Below are positions 35,301-43,983 of a stretch of 64,000 nt of DNA, one piece after another. The notes below the pieces were generated by a model. The model had not been told where the DNA came from. It saw only the letters and a list, made by a program, of their open reading frames with translations, and did no database searches. Every line of letters begins with the position of its first letter. The first letter of the stretch is position 1. The translations under genes and the position numbers were made by a program. This DNA is from Candidatus Pantoea formicae (GTDB lineage: Bacteria; Pseudomonadota; Gammaproteobacteria; Enterobacterales; Enterobacteriaceae), in the NCBI RefSeq assembly GCF_011752625.1, contig NZ_VWXD01000016.1:1-64000 (forward strand), given 5' to 3'.

Positions 35301-38027
35301 ATGACTGACATGAAACTCAACCAGGAAAAAAAAGCCTGGAACAACACCGTGCGCCAACCGCGCCAGAAAACGCCACGCTATCTGATTGAAGATGAAGCGG
35401 GTTTTACCGCCGACGAAACCCTGGTGCGTCTGCGCAGTGATGCGCTCGGGCTGAGTGAACGCGAAGCCGAAGCGCGCCTGGAGGTCTATGGCCGCAATCA
35501 GGTGGAACACGATAAAGCTCCCCCGGCACTGATTCAGCTGATTCAGGCGTTCAATAATCCCTTTATCTACGTATTAATGGTGCTGGCTGCGGTGAGCTTT
35601 TTTACCGATTACTGGATGCCAATGCGTAAAGGCGAGGAGACCGATCTGACCGGTGTCATCATCATTGTGACGATGGTAACGCTCAGCGGTTTGCTGCGTT
35701 TCTGGCAAGAGTTCCGTACCAATAAAGCCGCGCAAGCGCTGAAATCCATGGTGCGTACCACCGCAACCGTGCTGCGCCGTGAATCTGCTCAGGAAGCACC
35801 GGTCAAACAAGAAGTGGATATTGCGACGCTGGTGCCAGGTGACATCATTTATCTTTCTGCGGGCGATTTGGTGCCTGCTGATGTACGCCTGCTGGATTCG
35901 CGTGACCTGTTTATCAGCCAAGCGATTCTGACCGGTGAATCACTGCCCGTTGAGAAATATGACGTTACGGGTAATGTCACCAGCAAAGGCGCTGGTGCGA
36001 GTGATCAAGGAGCTTCACTGCTTGAGCTCGGCAGCGTTTGTCTGATGGGCACAAACGTCTCCAGCGGCAGTGCTAAAGCCGTGGTGGTGGCGACTGGCGG
36101 CGAAACCTATTTTGGCAGCCTGGCAAAATCCATCGTTGGTAACCGCACCCAAACGGCATTTGACCGTGGCGTGAACAGCGTGAGCTGGCTGCTGATCCGC
36201 TTCATGTTGGTGATGGTGCCGGTTGTGCTGCTGATTAACGGCCTGACCAAAGGCGACTGGCTGGATGCCTCCTTGTTTGCCTTGGCCGTTGCCGTGGGGC
36301 TGACACCGGAGATGCTGCCGATGATCGTCAGCTCCAACCTGGCGAAAGGCGCCATCGCTATGTCACGCCGCAAAGTGATTGTGAAACGACTGAATGCGAT
36401 TCAAAACCTGGGGGCCATGGACATTCTGTGCACCGATAAAACCGGTACGCTGACCCAGGATAACATCATCCTTGAGCATCATCTGGATTGTGCGGGGGTG
36501 GAAAACTCACGCGTGCTGATGCTGAGCTGGCTCAATAGCCACTATCAGAGCGGTACGCCCAATCTGATGGATCGCGCGATTCTGCGTTATGGCAAAGAAC
36601 GTGTTACGGCTGACATGGGCGATTACTACGCCAAAGTGGATGAGTTGCCGTTTGATTTTGTGCGTCGTCGCGTGTCTGTGGTGGTTCGCGACCGTCGTCT
36701 CAATCAACAGATGCTGATCTGCAAAGGCGCAGTGGAAGAGATGCTGAGCATCGCCAGTGCCGAGCGTGAAGGTAAATTGATTCAGCCGCTGGACGAAAAG
36801 CGTCGTGCAGAATTGCTGGCACTGGCCCATCAATATAATGAGCAGGGTTTCCGCGTTCTGCTGGTGGCGAGCCGTGTGCTGGAGGAGCCAGGCTTGCAGC
36901 AGGCATTGAGCGTGGCAGATGAGCAAGGGTTAACCGTAGAAGGGCTGCTGACCTTCCTCGATCCGCCTAAAGAGAGTGCCGCCAAAGCCATCACCGCACT
37001 GCGCGACAATGGCGTGAGTGTCAAAGTACTGACCGGCGACAACCCGGTGGTCACGGCACGGATTTGCCAGCAGGTTGGCATTGATAGCGGCGACATCGTC
37101 ACTGGCGATCAGATTGCCATGATGAGCGACGAGCAACTGGCTGACGCTGCGGCTCACAGTGCGGTGTTTGCCAAACTGACCCCGTTGCAGAAATCACGTA
37201 TTTTGCGTGCGCTGCAAAAGCAAGGCCATACCGTTGGCTTCCTCGGCGACGGTATCAATGATGCGCCTGCACTGCGTGATGCCGATGTCGGTATTTCCGT
37301 CGACAGTGCAGCAGATATCGCGAAAGAGTCTTCTGACATCATCCTGCTGGAAAAGGATTTGATGGTGCTGGAAGAGGGCGTGATGAAAGGACGTGAGACG
37401 TTCGGTAACATCATCAAGTATTTGAACATGACGGCCAGCTCCAACTTTGGCAACGTGTTCTCAGTACTGGTAGCGAGCGCCTTTATTCCGTTCCTGCCGA
37501 TGCTGGCGATTCATCTGCTGATTCAGAACCTGATGTATGACTTGTCTCAACTGGCATTGCCATGGGACAAAATGGACCGCGAGTTCCTGCGTAAACCACG
37601 TAAATGGGACGCACGTAATATCAAACGCTTTATGCTGTGGATCGGACCTACGTCTTCCATTTTTGATATCACGACATTTGCGCTGATGTGGTACGTATTT
37701 GCCGCCAACAAACCGGAAATGCAGTCTCTGTTCCAGTCTGGTTGGTTTGTTGAAGGATTGCTGTCACAGACGCTGGTGGTGCATATGCTGCGCACCCAGA
37801 AAATTCCGTTCATTCAGAGCCGCGCCGCGTTACCGGTACTGCTCACCACGGCGTGCGTGATGATTGCCGGCATTCTGCTGCCGTTCTCACCACTGGGTAA
37901 CATGGTGGGATTGGTGCCGCTGCCTTGGGCTTACTTCCCATGGCTGGTGGCGACTTTGCTGGGCTACTGCGTGGTCGCACAGGGCATGAAAATGCTGTAC
38001 ATCAAACGCTTCGGTCAGTGGTTCTAA
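35301..38027 (+). CDS. mgtB: Magnesium-importing P-type ATPase MgtB
   Basis: P3-type (Mg2+) ATPase of 908 residues in the inner membrane, importing Mg2+ when it is scarce. The phosphorylation motif DKTGTLTQD has its Asp at 379; ILTGESLPVEKYD and the hinge GDGINDAPALRDAD are present, with about ten TM segments. The start MTDM, the block ALIQLIQAFNNPFIYVLM and the end IKRFGQWF agree with Salmonella MgtB rather than with MgtA. The ATG follows AGAGGA. No mgtC precedes it, unlike in Salmonella mgtCBR. Confidence 0.93.
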   Translation: MTDMKLNQEKKAWNNTVRQPRQKTPRYLIEDEAGFTADETLVRLRSDALGLSEREAEARLEVYGRNQVEHDKAPPALIQLIQAFNNPFIYVLMVLAAVSFFTDYWMPMRKGEETDLTGVIIIVTMVTLSGLLRFWQEFRTNKAAQALKSMVRTTATVLRRESAQEAPVKQEVDIATLVPGDIIYLSAGDLVPADVRLLDSRDLFISQAILTGESLPVEKYDVTGNVTSKGAGASDQGASLLELGSVCLMGTNVSSGSAKAVVVATGGETYFGSLAKSIVGNRTQTAFDRGVNSVSWLLIRFMLVMVPVVLLINGLTKGDWLDASLFALAVAVGLTPEMLPMIVSSNLAKGAIAMSRRKVIVKRLNAIQNLGAMDILCTDKTGTLTQDNIILEHHLDCAGVENSRVLMLSWLNSHYQSGTPNLMDRAILRYGKERVTADMGDYYAKVDELPFDFVRRRVSVVVRDRRLNQQMLICKGAVEEMLSIASAEREGKLIQPLDEKRRAELLALAHQYNEQGFRVLLVASRVLEEPGLQQALSVADEQGLTVEGLLTFLDPPKESAAKAITALRDNGVSVKVLTGDNPVVTARICQQVGIDSGDIVTGDQIAMMSDEQLADAAAHSAVFAKLTPLQKSRILRALQKQGHTVGFLGDGINDAPALRDADVGISVDSAADIAKESSDIILLEKDLMVLEEGVMKGRETFGNIIKYLNMTASSNFGNVFSVLVASAFIPFLPMLAIHLLIQNLMYDLSQLALPWDKMDREFLRKPRKWDARNIKRFMLWIGPTSSIFDITTFALMWYVFAANKPEMQSLFQSGWFVEGLLSQTLVVHMLRTQKIPFIQSRAALPVLLTTACVMIAGILLPFSPLGNMVGLVPLPWAYFPWLVATLLGYCVVAQGMKMLYIKRFGQWF

Positions 38028-38042
38028 TCTTATGGAGGCGTT

Positions 38043-38129
38043 ATGCGGAAACGGAATCTCGATAAGGTGGTGTGCCATCTGCTGATAATTATGGTGGTCA
38101 TCGTCGTGCTAACGTTGGTGTTTCGTTAG
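38043..38129 (+). CDS. mgtR: MgtR-like small membrane protein
   Basis: A 28-residue protein: basic N-terminus MRKRNLDKVV, then one hydrophobic helix rich in Val, Ile and Leu, ending in FR. TGGAGG lies 5 nt before the ATG, and only 15 nt separate it from mgtB. Salmonella MgtR (30 residues, downstream of mgtB) has a similar DKII motif and a single TM helix, and steers FtsH degradation of MgtC. The position and pattern support an MgtR-type gene; the lack of a neighbouring mgtC leaves its target open. Confidence 0.7.
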   Translation: MRKRNLDKVVCHLLIIMVVIVVLTLVFR

Positions 38130-38135
38130 TCAACT

Positions 38136-38157
38136 AAGGGCAGGTTATCCTGCCCTT
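38136..38157. terminator. Hairpin after the mgtB-mgtR operon
   Basis: AAGGGCAG-GTTATC-CTGCCCTT is a perfect 8-bp stem 6 nt past the mgtR-like stop, between converging genes. The T-run is weak on both strands. Confidence 0.6.
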
Positions 38158-38644
38158 AATCATTTAAAGTCATGATAAGCCGCTTGGTAAATCCAGCGCT
38201 ACGCTTGACGCCTTTTGGGTCGCCAATGAAAGGTAGAGTGAATTTGGGGGAGTCGGCGACTCTGAGCGACCAGAGTGTGTTTTCAAAAAATTTGAACTGG
38301 ATGCGATTGTCGTAGAGGTTGAGTGATTCAAAAAAACCGGTTGTGTACGCATTCTCAATATGAATGATTTCCTGGACACCTTCGCCGCGTTGGCAAAGCA
38401 CAATGGTAAGGGACTCTTCATAAGCGATGCCATCCGTGACAAATAGCACATATCTTTTAGGGGCGATTTCGACTGCCGCTTCCAGAACCGAGCCGGGGAT
38501 GATAATGCCACTGGGCTGTTGCTCAATAAGGACTTCGCTACGCGCCTGAGCTGTTTCCGTGGCGGCGTGCCGTTCTACCAAAGAAAGATTAAAAACCTGA
38601 TGCATCATCGCCATATTGCATCCTGGCTCGTGATCATAAGCCAT
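38156..38644 (-). CDS. Conserved-looking protein of unknown function
   Basis: Soluble protein of 162 residues, no signal peptide or TM segment. The N-terminal part is mixed (NLSLVERHAATETAQARSEV); the middle looks like a beta-rich domain (RYVLFVTDGIAYEESLTIVL; IQFKFFENTLWSLRVADSP); the end is basic. I do not recognise the family. Its start overlaps the small gene upstream by 11 nt, so the two form an operon that converges on mgtB. A chaperone or immunity partner would be one guess, without evidence. Confidence 0.65.
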   Translation of the reverse strand: MAYDHEPGCNMAMMHQVFNLSLVERHAATETAQARSEVLIEQQPSGIIIPGSVLEAAVEIAPKRYVLFVTDGIAYEESLTIVLCQRGEGVQEIIHIENAYTTGFFESLNLYDNRIQFKFFENTLWSLRVADSPKFTLPFIGDPKGVKRSAGFTKRLIMTLND

Positions 38645-38804
38645 CTACCTTTTTCTTAATCAGTTTCGAATACTCAATCTGCAGGTGGGGATCAGTGGAG
38701 AGGCAGGCGGCGATAGTTGAAATATCGCTTTGTAAGGCACTGATTGCCTCATCAAATTTTCCACGCCCGTTAATATCGAGCGATTGTGATAGGGCGACAT
38801 CCAT
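38634..38804 (-). CDS. Small helical protein, faintly type III needle-like
   Basis: A 56-residue protein with ribosome site GAGAGGA 7 nt before the ATG. The sequence is helical, with GKFDEAISALQSDIS followed by a DPHLQIEYSKLIKKK stretch. The spacing KFD..LQ..L..P....Y...L recalls N-terminal halves of type III secretion needle subunits (PrgI/MxiH), but the second half with the conserved FKDIDxxIIQNF tail is missing. It is translationally coupled to the 162-residue gene downstream. The function is unknown. Confidence 0.6.
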   Translation of the reverse strand: MDVALSQSLDINGRGKFDEAISALQSDISTIAACLSTDPHLQIEYSKLIKKKVDGL

Positions 38805-39037
38805 GCTGATTCCTCTCAGTGAACATTAATTGAACTTTAACAAAGCCGTGTTCAGCGACGCAACAATGAGCAATCTTTTGTGGAATACGGAAAGTAAGAA
38901 TAGATTCATAAACCAGAATCTATATTAAGTATCTGATTTTATGTTTAAAGTTAAAATCAGTAGTTGAGTTGGTTTGACTTAAGGTGTGTGGTTTCTATCA
39001 CTCTACTTTTTAGATATCAGACAGTTCTGAGGTGAAA

Positions 39038-39715
39038 ATGAGCCAGTCAAAACGTGCGTTAATTATTGGTGCTTCAAAAGGGATTGGATTAGCCGTCGTG
39101 CAGCAACTGCTTGCTGATGGTTGGGACGTCACCGCCACCTATCGCAGCACTGCCGTTTCGTATCAGCATGAAAAGCTGCGTTGGCTGCCATTGGATATTA
39201 CCGTTGCTACTCAGCGTGAACAGCTACTCTCGCAACTCAAGGGTGAGCAGTTTGATCGGGCGCTGATCAATGCGGGTATTCTCGGCCCGGATTCAATGGA
39301 ATTGATCGCCACTTCCGATGATGAATTGATGCAACTGTTTATGACCAATAGCGTTGCGCCGGTGCGTATGGCTGAAGGCCTGTTACCCCTGCTGCAGGAA
39401 AAACAGGGTGTGCTGGGTATTACCACATCTCGTCTCGGCAGCCTGACGGAAAATGCCGAGGCGATTCGCCCTTATTATTCGGCCAGTAAGGTGGCGTTGA
39501 ATATGCTCAGCCGCGCTTTGGTTCAGCAGATGGCTGCGCGGGGCACAACTTTGCTCTCATTGCATCCGGGCTGGGTCAAAACCGATATGGGAGGCGATGA
39601 CGCCGACATTACTGCCGTTGAGAGTGCTCAGGGGCTGGTGGCGCAGATGGATCGGTTTGCTGGGCAGGGCGGACATCACTATGTCGATTATAGCGGTAGA
39701 CAATTAGCCTGGTGA
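39038..39715 (+). CDS. Short-chain dehydrogenase/reductase
   Basis: SDR-family oxidoreductase of 225 residues. The cofactor loop is GASKGIG (G11, G15, G17), the NAG motif is at 78-80, and the catalytic Tyr147 and Lys151 lie in YSASK. It resembles the C-factor/YciK-like group of small classical SDRs. The substrate is unknown. The ATG at 39038 lies 5 nt after TGAGG; a GTG two codons upstream overlaps the ribosome site. A strong hairpin follows. Confidence 0.87.
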   Translation: MSQSKRALIIGASKGIGLAVVQQLLADGWDVTATYRSTAVSYQHEKLRWLPLDITVATQREQLLSQLKGEQFDRALINAGILGPDSMELIATSDDELMQLFMTNSVAPVRMAEGLLPLLQEKQGVLGITTSRLGSLTENAEAIRPYYSASKVALNMLSRALVQQMAARGTTLLSLHPGWVKTDMGGDDADITAVESAQGLVAQMDRFAGQGGHHYVDYSGRQLAW

Positions 39716-39722
39716 TGACACT

Positions 39723-39751
39723 CCTGCTGGTGGTTACCAGCAGGTTATTTT
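39723..39751 (+). terminator. Terminator of the SDR gene
   Basis: CCTGCTGG-TGGTTA-CCAGCAGG is followed by TTATTTTA, between the convergent SDR gene and queH. Confidence 0.8.
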
Positions 39752-40409
39752 ACTCTTCGTCTGGCGAGTAATACTGCACGCCAATTTCAATGCGCTCGCG
39801 ACCGCTGGCTACGCGATGACGGTTGCTGTCTCGCAGTGAATAGATGCAGCCGCAATACTCCTGCTGATAGAAACGCTCGCGCTTGCTGATCTCGATCATG
39901 CGTGATGATCCACCGCCTTTACGCCAGTTAAACTCCCAATACAGCATATCGGGATAGTGCGCTGCCGCCCGCACGCCGCAGTCATTGATCTGCTTCATAT
40001 CCTTCCAGCGCGAAATGCCCAGTGAACTGGTGATCACCGGGAAGCCATTTTCATGTGCATACAGTGCGGTGCGTTCAAAGCGCATATCGAAACACATGGT
40101 GCAACGGATGCCTCGCTCCGGTTCCCACTCCATGCCGCGGGCCCGATCAAACCAGTTGTCTTTATCGTAATCGGCATCCACGAAAGGCACACCGAACTGC
40201 TCAGCGAAGCGGATGTTTTCCTCTTTACGCAGCTCGTACTCTTTCAGCGGATGAATGTTTGGGTTATAGAAGAAGATGGTGTAATCAATCCCAGAAGCCA
40301 GCATCGCTTCCATTACTTCACCCGAACAGGGGGCGCAGCAGGAGTGCAGCAGCACTTTGTTGTGACCGTTGGGTAACGGCAGGGGTTGGCGTTTGAAGGT
40401 GTCAGACAT
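39750..40409 (-). CDS. queH: Epoxyqueuosine reductase QueH
   Basis: Iron-sulfur enzyme of 219 residues that reduces epoxyqueuosine in tRNA to queuosine, a non-homologous substitute for QueG. The family (DUF208) cysteines are seen: SCCAPC at 23-28, CTMC at 103-106 and YCGC near 185-188. LHSCCAPCSGEV and ISRWKDMKQIN are characteristic. It is monocistronic and converges on the SDR gene. Confidence 0.92.
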   Translation of the reverse strand: MSDTFKRQPLPLPNGHNKVLLHSCCAPCSGEVMEAMLASGIDYTIFFYNPNIHPLKEYELRKEENIRFAEQFGVPFVDADYDKDNWFDRARGMEWEPERGIRCTMCFDMRFERTALYAHENGFPVITSSLGISRWKDMKQINDCGVRAAAHYPDMLYWEFNWRKGGGSSRMIEISKRERFYQQEYCGCIYSLRDSNRHRVASGRERIEIGVQYYSPDEE

Positions 40410-40479
40410 AAGAAAAAATGGTTAATGAGTGTTGGGCGAAGTGTAAGTCGAGATTCTGTCAGACGCAAAGCGCTACAAA

Positions 40480-40503
40480 CAAAAAAGGCCGCAATCGCGG
40501 CCT
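40480..40503 (-). terminator. Terminator of the exported repeat protein gene
   Basis: On the minus strand AGGCCGC-GATT-GCGGCCT is followed by T6, about 25 nt past the stop at 40526. Confidence 0.88.
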
Positions 40504-40525
40504 TTCAGGATTTAATCAGAAGACA

Positions 40526-40882
40526 TTATTCAGTGACTTTCTTCTTCAACTCGCTGGCACCTTCTTTGGTTTTATCCCAGCCTTTAGTCGCACCTTCTTT
40601 AGTGGCATCCCACCCTTTTTCAGTGCCTTCTTTGGTTTTGTTCCAGCCTTTCTGCGCGCCTTCGCTCACTTTGCTGCTGGTGCTGTTACTTTTTCCTTCA
40701 GCAGCATGTTTGGCTTTCAGCTTCTGCTCTTCGCCTTGGTGCTGTGCTTGATGCAGCTTCTCTTTGGCGGTGTTTGCGCCCGCTTGTGCGTTCGCGACGG
40801 TCTCGTCAGTTGCGTGTGTGGTAGCGGCAAACGCCGAAGAAGCCAGCAGCAGGGCAGATACAGCAATAATTGTCTTTTTCAT
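40526..40882 (-). CDS. Exported protein with WDKTKEG repeats
   Basis: A 118-residue protein with a signal peptide of about 20 residues (MKKTIIAVSALLLASSAFA). The mature part is Lys/Ala/Glu-rich and, near the C-terminus, repeats an 11-residue unit four times (GWNKTKEGTEK, GWDATKEGATK, GWDKTKEGASE type, plus a leading variant). The 11-residue period and composition recall LEA-like stress proteins; no function is established. The ATG at 40882 gives the signal peptide; the longer upstream extension is not supported. Confidence 0.78.
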   Translation of the reverse strand: MKKTIIAVSALLLASSAFAATTHATDETVANAQAGANTAKEKLHQAQHQGEEQKLKAKHAAEGKSNSTSSKVSEGAQKGWNKTKEGTEKGWDATKEGATKGWDKTKEGASELKKKVTE

Positions 40883-41089
40883 GAATATTCCCTCATCAAT
40901 CGCTCTATGAGTTATGAGCGTAGTTAACAATGGCACGCTCAGCCAGAATTGGCTCCAGGAATAAACTTAATTGAATCATTGAGGTGAGAGGGATCGAAAA
41001 GTGCGTAAGGTGGATGCTTATTGAACAGTTATTGCTGTTTACGCACTAATGGTTGAGAGGGAATTAATGTAAAGGGGCGTCAAATCCCA

Positions 41090-41512
41090 TCAAAAATTAT
41101 ATACCACAGTGATTTGCACAGCCTTCTGGCTTTCTAACTTAGCGACCACAATAGTTTCTTGTGCATTTAGGTGTCGCCAGCAAACTCCTTTCACCATGCA
41201 GCTTTCTTCTTCTTTGTAACCCTTCAGTTTCAGGTAGCCATTAAGAACATTGGTTTCATCTGTACCCAAAAAGGTCATTGTGTAAACATGCGAAGCGGGT
41301 CCAGATATATTGGAGAATGTAAAACTATAGTCAGGAGAAATACGCGGAATAGTTTTTAGCACCTCAGGAGTGTAATAAGCGTATTTGTCATCTTCTTGCT
41401 CGGTGTAATGTGCGCTGCTGGCAACTCTCATTTCAATTGCAGGCCAATACCAGGCGAACAGACCCACGATGAGAAGTAAAAGCAGAGCGGCAATTTTGAA
41501 CGGTCTATTCAT
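41090..41512 (-). CDS. Membrane-anchored small protein, possible immunity partner
   Basis: A 140-residue protein with an N-terminal TM anchor (about 7-25, KIAALLLLLIVGLFAWYWPA) and a periplasmic-looking beta-rich domain with two cysteines (ESCMVKGVCW). No family recognised. Its ATG overlaps the end of the upstream 233-residue gene by 4 nt, so the two are translationally coupled. A membrane-tethered periplasmic domain after a cytosolic-looking toxin-sized protein is typical of effector/immunity pairs; this role is inferred. Confidence 0.65.
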   Translation of the reverse strand: MNRPFKIAALLLLLIVGLFAWYWPAIEMRVASSAHYTEQEDDKYAYYTPEVLKTIPRISPDYSFTFSNISGPASHVYTMTFLGTDETNVLNGYLKLKGYKEEESCMVKGVCWRHLNAQETIVVAKLESQKAVQITVVYNF

Positions 41513-42210
41513 AAATCTAAAGTGCCTCCCTGTGCTTTATCGATGAAGCTTCCATCACGTGTTGCAATGGCAACATTTCCAGAGCAAAAATCGTCATAAG
41601 GTCTGATTGTACGCATAAAATTAGGCAATTGTCCTTTGAACGGTTTTGAATGAGGGAATTTTTCCGGGTCGGGAAAGAGAATGGGTTGGAAAGCGTCATT
41701 CTTGAAGGAACCAATTGGCCCATAATAATCCCAGCGTTTAAGGGCTTCAGATTGACTCACCGGACGTATAAAGTTAAATGGATTTGGTATCGACATGACG
41801 CGATAGAAGCCCAGTAAATCCGACACGAGGTCTTCACTGCTGAACCCGCTGTCGGTAATCAGGTTTACAGGAAAGGAGCCTTGTAAGGATTCGAATTTGC
41901 GCGCGACTGCCATCATCATGGCTAGTGCAATACTGCGGCGCTCTTGGTAGGAGCGTCCTCGTTTGATTCGCCATTTGGTTAGTTTGCCAACTTTTATTAG
42001 CCCCCAAGGATCGACCATGGACTGGGAATAGGTGACTGTGTAATTTTCCCGACTGGAAGCTTCACCGTAATTGATCTTGCTCATCAACATTCTGATATCC
42101 GTACCCTGAGCATGGCCCAGATCAATCCACCCTAGTACTTCTGTATAAACCAAACCATACAAAGAGTTAGCAGCATCTCTTCCATCGATTATTTCACTTC
42201 GTTTGCTCAT
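41509..42210 (-). CDS. Putative secreted effector (DUF4056-like)
   Basis: A 233-residue protein without a signal peptide or TM segment. The N-terminal GWIDLGHAQGTD (His33) recalls the GHIDIAHVR motif of DUF4056 proteins. The block WRIKRGRSYQERRSIALAMMMAVARKFE and a Cys in DDFCSGNVAIA near residue 211 are further landmarks. Several invariant-looking His/Cys/Asp would fit a hydrolase. Codon use is AT-richer than neighbouring housekeeping genes, which suggests transfer. The family assignment is tentative. Confidence 0.6.
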   Translation of the reverse strand: MSKRSEIIDGRDAANSLYGLVYTEVLGWIDLGHAQGTDIRMLMSKINYGEASSRENYTVTYSQSMVDPWGLIKVGKLTKWRIKRGRSYQERRSIALAMMMAVARKFESLQGSFPVNLITDSGFSSEDLVSDLLGFYRVMSIPNPFNFIRPVSQSEALKRWDYYGPIGSFKNDAFQPILFPDPEKFPHSKPFKGQLPNFMRTIRPYDDFCSGNVAIATRDGSFIDKAQGGTLDL

Positions 42211-42579
42211 TATTCACTTCCCTTTCCATGGGTAAAATATTTCAGTGCCTTAATTTTCTCTATGGTCGGATTTATAACAGCTATGAATTGCTAAGTTCAA
42301 TAGTGGAACGCCTAACAAAAGTTATATTAATTAGCTGGGTGGCGGTTAATTAAGAAGTCTTGTAACGAGTCGTTTTAGTACGTGGTGCAACTCGCGAGGT
42401 CATTTGGTGTTGAGTTCATGAGGTGTTTTCCCACCTTATTAAAATAAGGTTTGAGGTGTATTTGTAGTGAATGTGTGATTCAGACCATTAATGTCGGTTC
42501 TAATGCTTTCTTATTTGAATGCAGCAGGTTAGTTTTTCTGGCCAGGATCATTAGAACATAAACTCAAGGAAATGAAATA
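42211..42579. other. AT-rich gap with no recognised gene
   Basis: This 369-nt gap lies between divergent genes. It is AT-rich with many TTAA and TAAA words. It presumably holds the promoters of the effector-like pair (minus) and of the gene at 42580 (plus). I saw no clear gene, RNA or repeat in it. Confidence 0.5.
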
Positions 42580-42942
42580 GTGAGCAAGCTTGTTGAGATT
42601 CTGCAATATCGCTTGAAGCCGGGAACCGGTGAATCCTTCCATCAAATCATGCGTGATATAAGCGTTCCACTCCATTACCAGCAGGGTATAGATGTTATCG
42701 CTTTTGGTTGTTCTCGCCACGACGCAGATAGCTACTACCTGCTACGCGCCTTTGAAAGCGAAGCACAAATGCAATCTGTACTAGAAGATTTCTACGCTAG
42801 CGAAGCATGGCAAAGGGGGCCAAGAGAGAAGGTTATTGAGCGGATTGAGATCAGCCTTAAATCTTTGCTCTTACTTCCGAAAAGTGCGATAGATGAGATA
42901 AGAAAAGGCTTCGAGGTGAGCGAAAGAGAGTACCAACTCTGA
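42580..42942 (+). CDS. NIPSNAP/ABM-like small protein
   Basis: A 120-residue protein with the fold pattern of dimeric ferredoxin-like barrels: EILQYRLKPGTGESFHQIM at the start, a central IDVIAFGCSRHDADSYYLLRAFES strand pair, then a helix with Arg/Glu. NIPSNAP and antibiotic-biosynthesis-monooxygenase-like proteins share this layout. The start is GTG behind AAGGA, which is a weak signal. It is probably cytoplasmic; the substrate is unknown. Confidence 0.65.
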   Translation: MSKLVEILQYRLKPGTGESFHQIMRDISVPLHYQQGIDVIAFGCSRHDADSYYLLRAFESEAQMQSVLEDFYASEAWQRGPREKVIERIEISLKSLLLLPKSAIDEIRKGFEVSEREYQL

Positions 42943-43015
42943 CAAGCTGCGGTTTAATGTTGAGCGTTTTCGATAGATATGCGCCATTAGGTTAGCCAGC
43001 CACAGGCTGGCTACA

Positions 43016-43870
43016 TTACTCTTCGTCGCGCTCTTTTGCCGCTCGTTGACGTTCATAGTACTCATCTTCTGCAGAGATGATTTCATCCAGCAGTGAATCC
43101 ATATCTACGTCGTGGACTTCTTCGACAAACTGACCGGTCAATACGGTTTCAGGCGTTAACTTACCGTCTTCGAACAACTGCCAGATTTCTTTGGCATAGC
43201 GCGTTTTTAATATCTGCGGAGCGAACTGGCCGTAGTACTCGGTGATGTTATTCACATCGCGTTCAAACATCGATTCGGCGTGATTGTTGGCAGCAGCATC
43301 CACCGCTTGTGGCAGATCGATGATGACTGGGCCATGCTCATCTTGCAGCACGTTAAATTCCGACAAATCGCCATGCACAATACCGGCACATAGCATGCGC
43401 ACGATATTGCGAATCATGGTGGCGAAATCAGTTAACGCTTCCTGTTCTGACAAAATTACATCGCTAAGGCGCGGCGCCACAGCGCCGTCAGCATCGGTGA
43501 CCAGCTCCATTAAGAGTACGCCGTCCAGACACAGATGCGGCTCCGGCACGCGAACGCCTGCTTTAGCCAGACGAAATAGCGCATCGACTTCTGCGGTATG
43601 CCAGACTTCTTCTTGCTGTTTACGTCCGAATTTTGAACCTTTCTGCATCGCACGTGCACTGCGGGAGTTGCGAACTTTACGTCCTTCCTGATACTGCACG
43701 GCTTGCTTAAAGCTGCGCTGTGAGGCTTCTTTGTAAACCTTAGCGCACTGCACTTTATCACCGCATAGCACGGTGTAGACGTCAGCCTCCTTGCCACTTT
43801 TCAGCCGCTGAAGCACGTCATCAATCAGGCCATCATCGACCAGGGGTTGGATTCGGTTTGGAATTTTCAT
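43016..43870 (-). CDS. RIO-family serine protein kinase
   Basis: A 284-residue kinase-like protein. The RIO fold is visible: ATP-binding loop SGKEADVY at about 25-32, catalytic Lys44 (CAKVYK), catalytic loop HGDLSEFN at 166-173 and metal-binding Asp185 in IIDLPQ. The C-terminus is acidic (DEIISAEDEYYERQ). RIO kinases are common in archaea and eukaryotes, where they act in ribosome maturation, and patchy in bacteria. The E. coli K-12 chromosome has no clear equivalent that I recall. Confidence 0.88.
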   Translation of the reverse strand: MKIPNRIQPLVDDGLIDDVLQRLKSGKEADVYTVLCGDKVQCAKVYKEASQRSFKQAVQYQEGRKVRNSRSARAMQKGSKFGRKQQEEVWHTAEVDALFRLAKAGVRVPEPHLCLDGVLLMELVTDADGAVAPRLSDVILSEQEALTDFATMIRNIVRMLCAGIVHGDLSEFNVLQDEHGPVIIDLPQAVDAAANNHAESMFERDVNNITEYYGQFAPQILKTRYAKEIWQLFEDGKLTPETVLTGQFVEEVHDVDMDSLLDEIISAEDEYYERQRAAKERDEE

Positions 43871-43983
43871 GCGGCTTTATACCTTATTTCAGGTGCTTTT
43901 CGCATCAAGAAGATGGGGTATAACATGAGAAAAGCCAAGCGAGTGGCTTCAATGAGGGCGTTGCGCCAGAATACTGCTCAATC

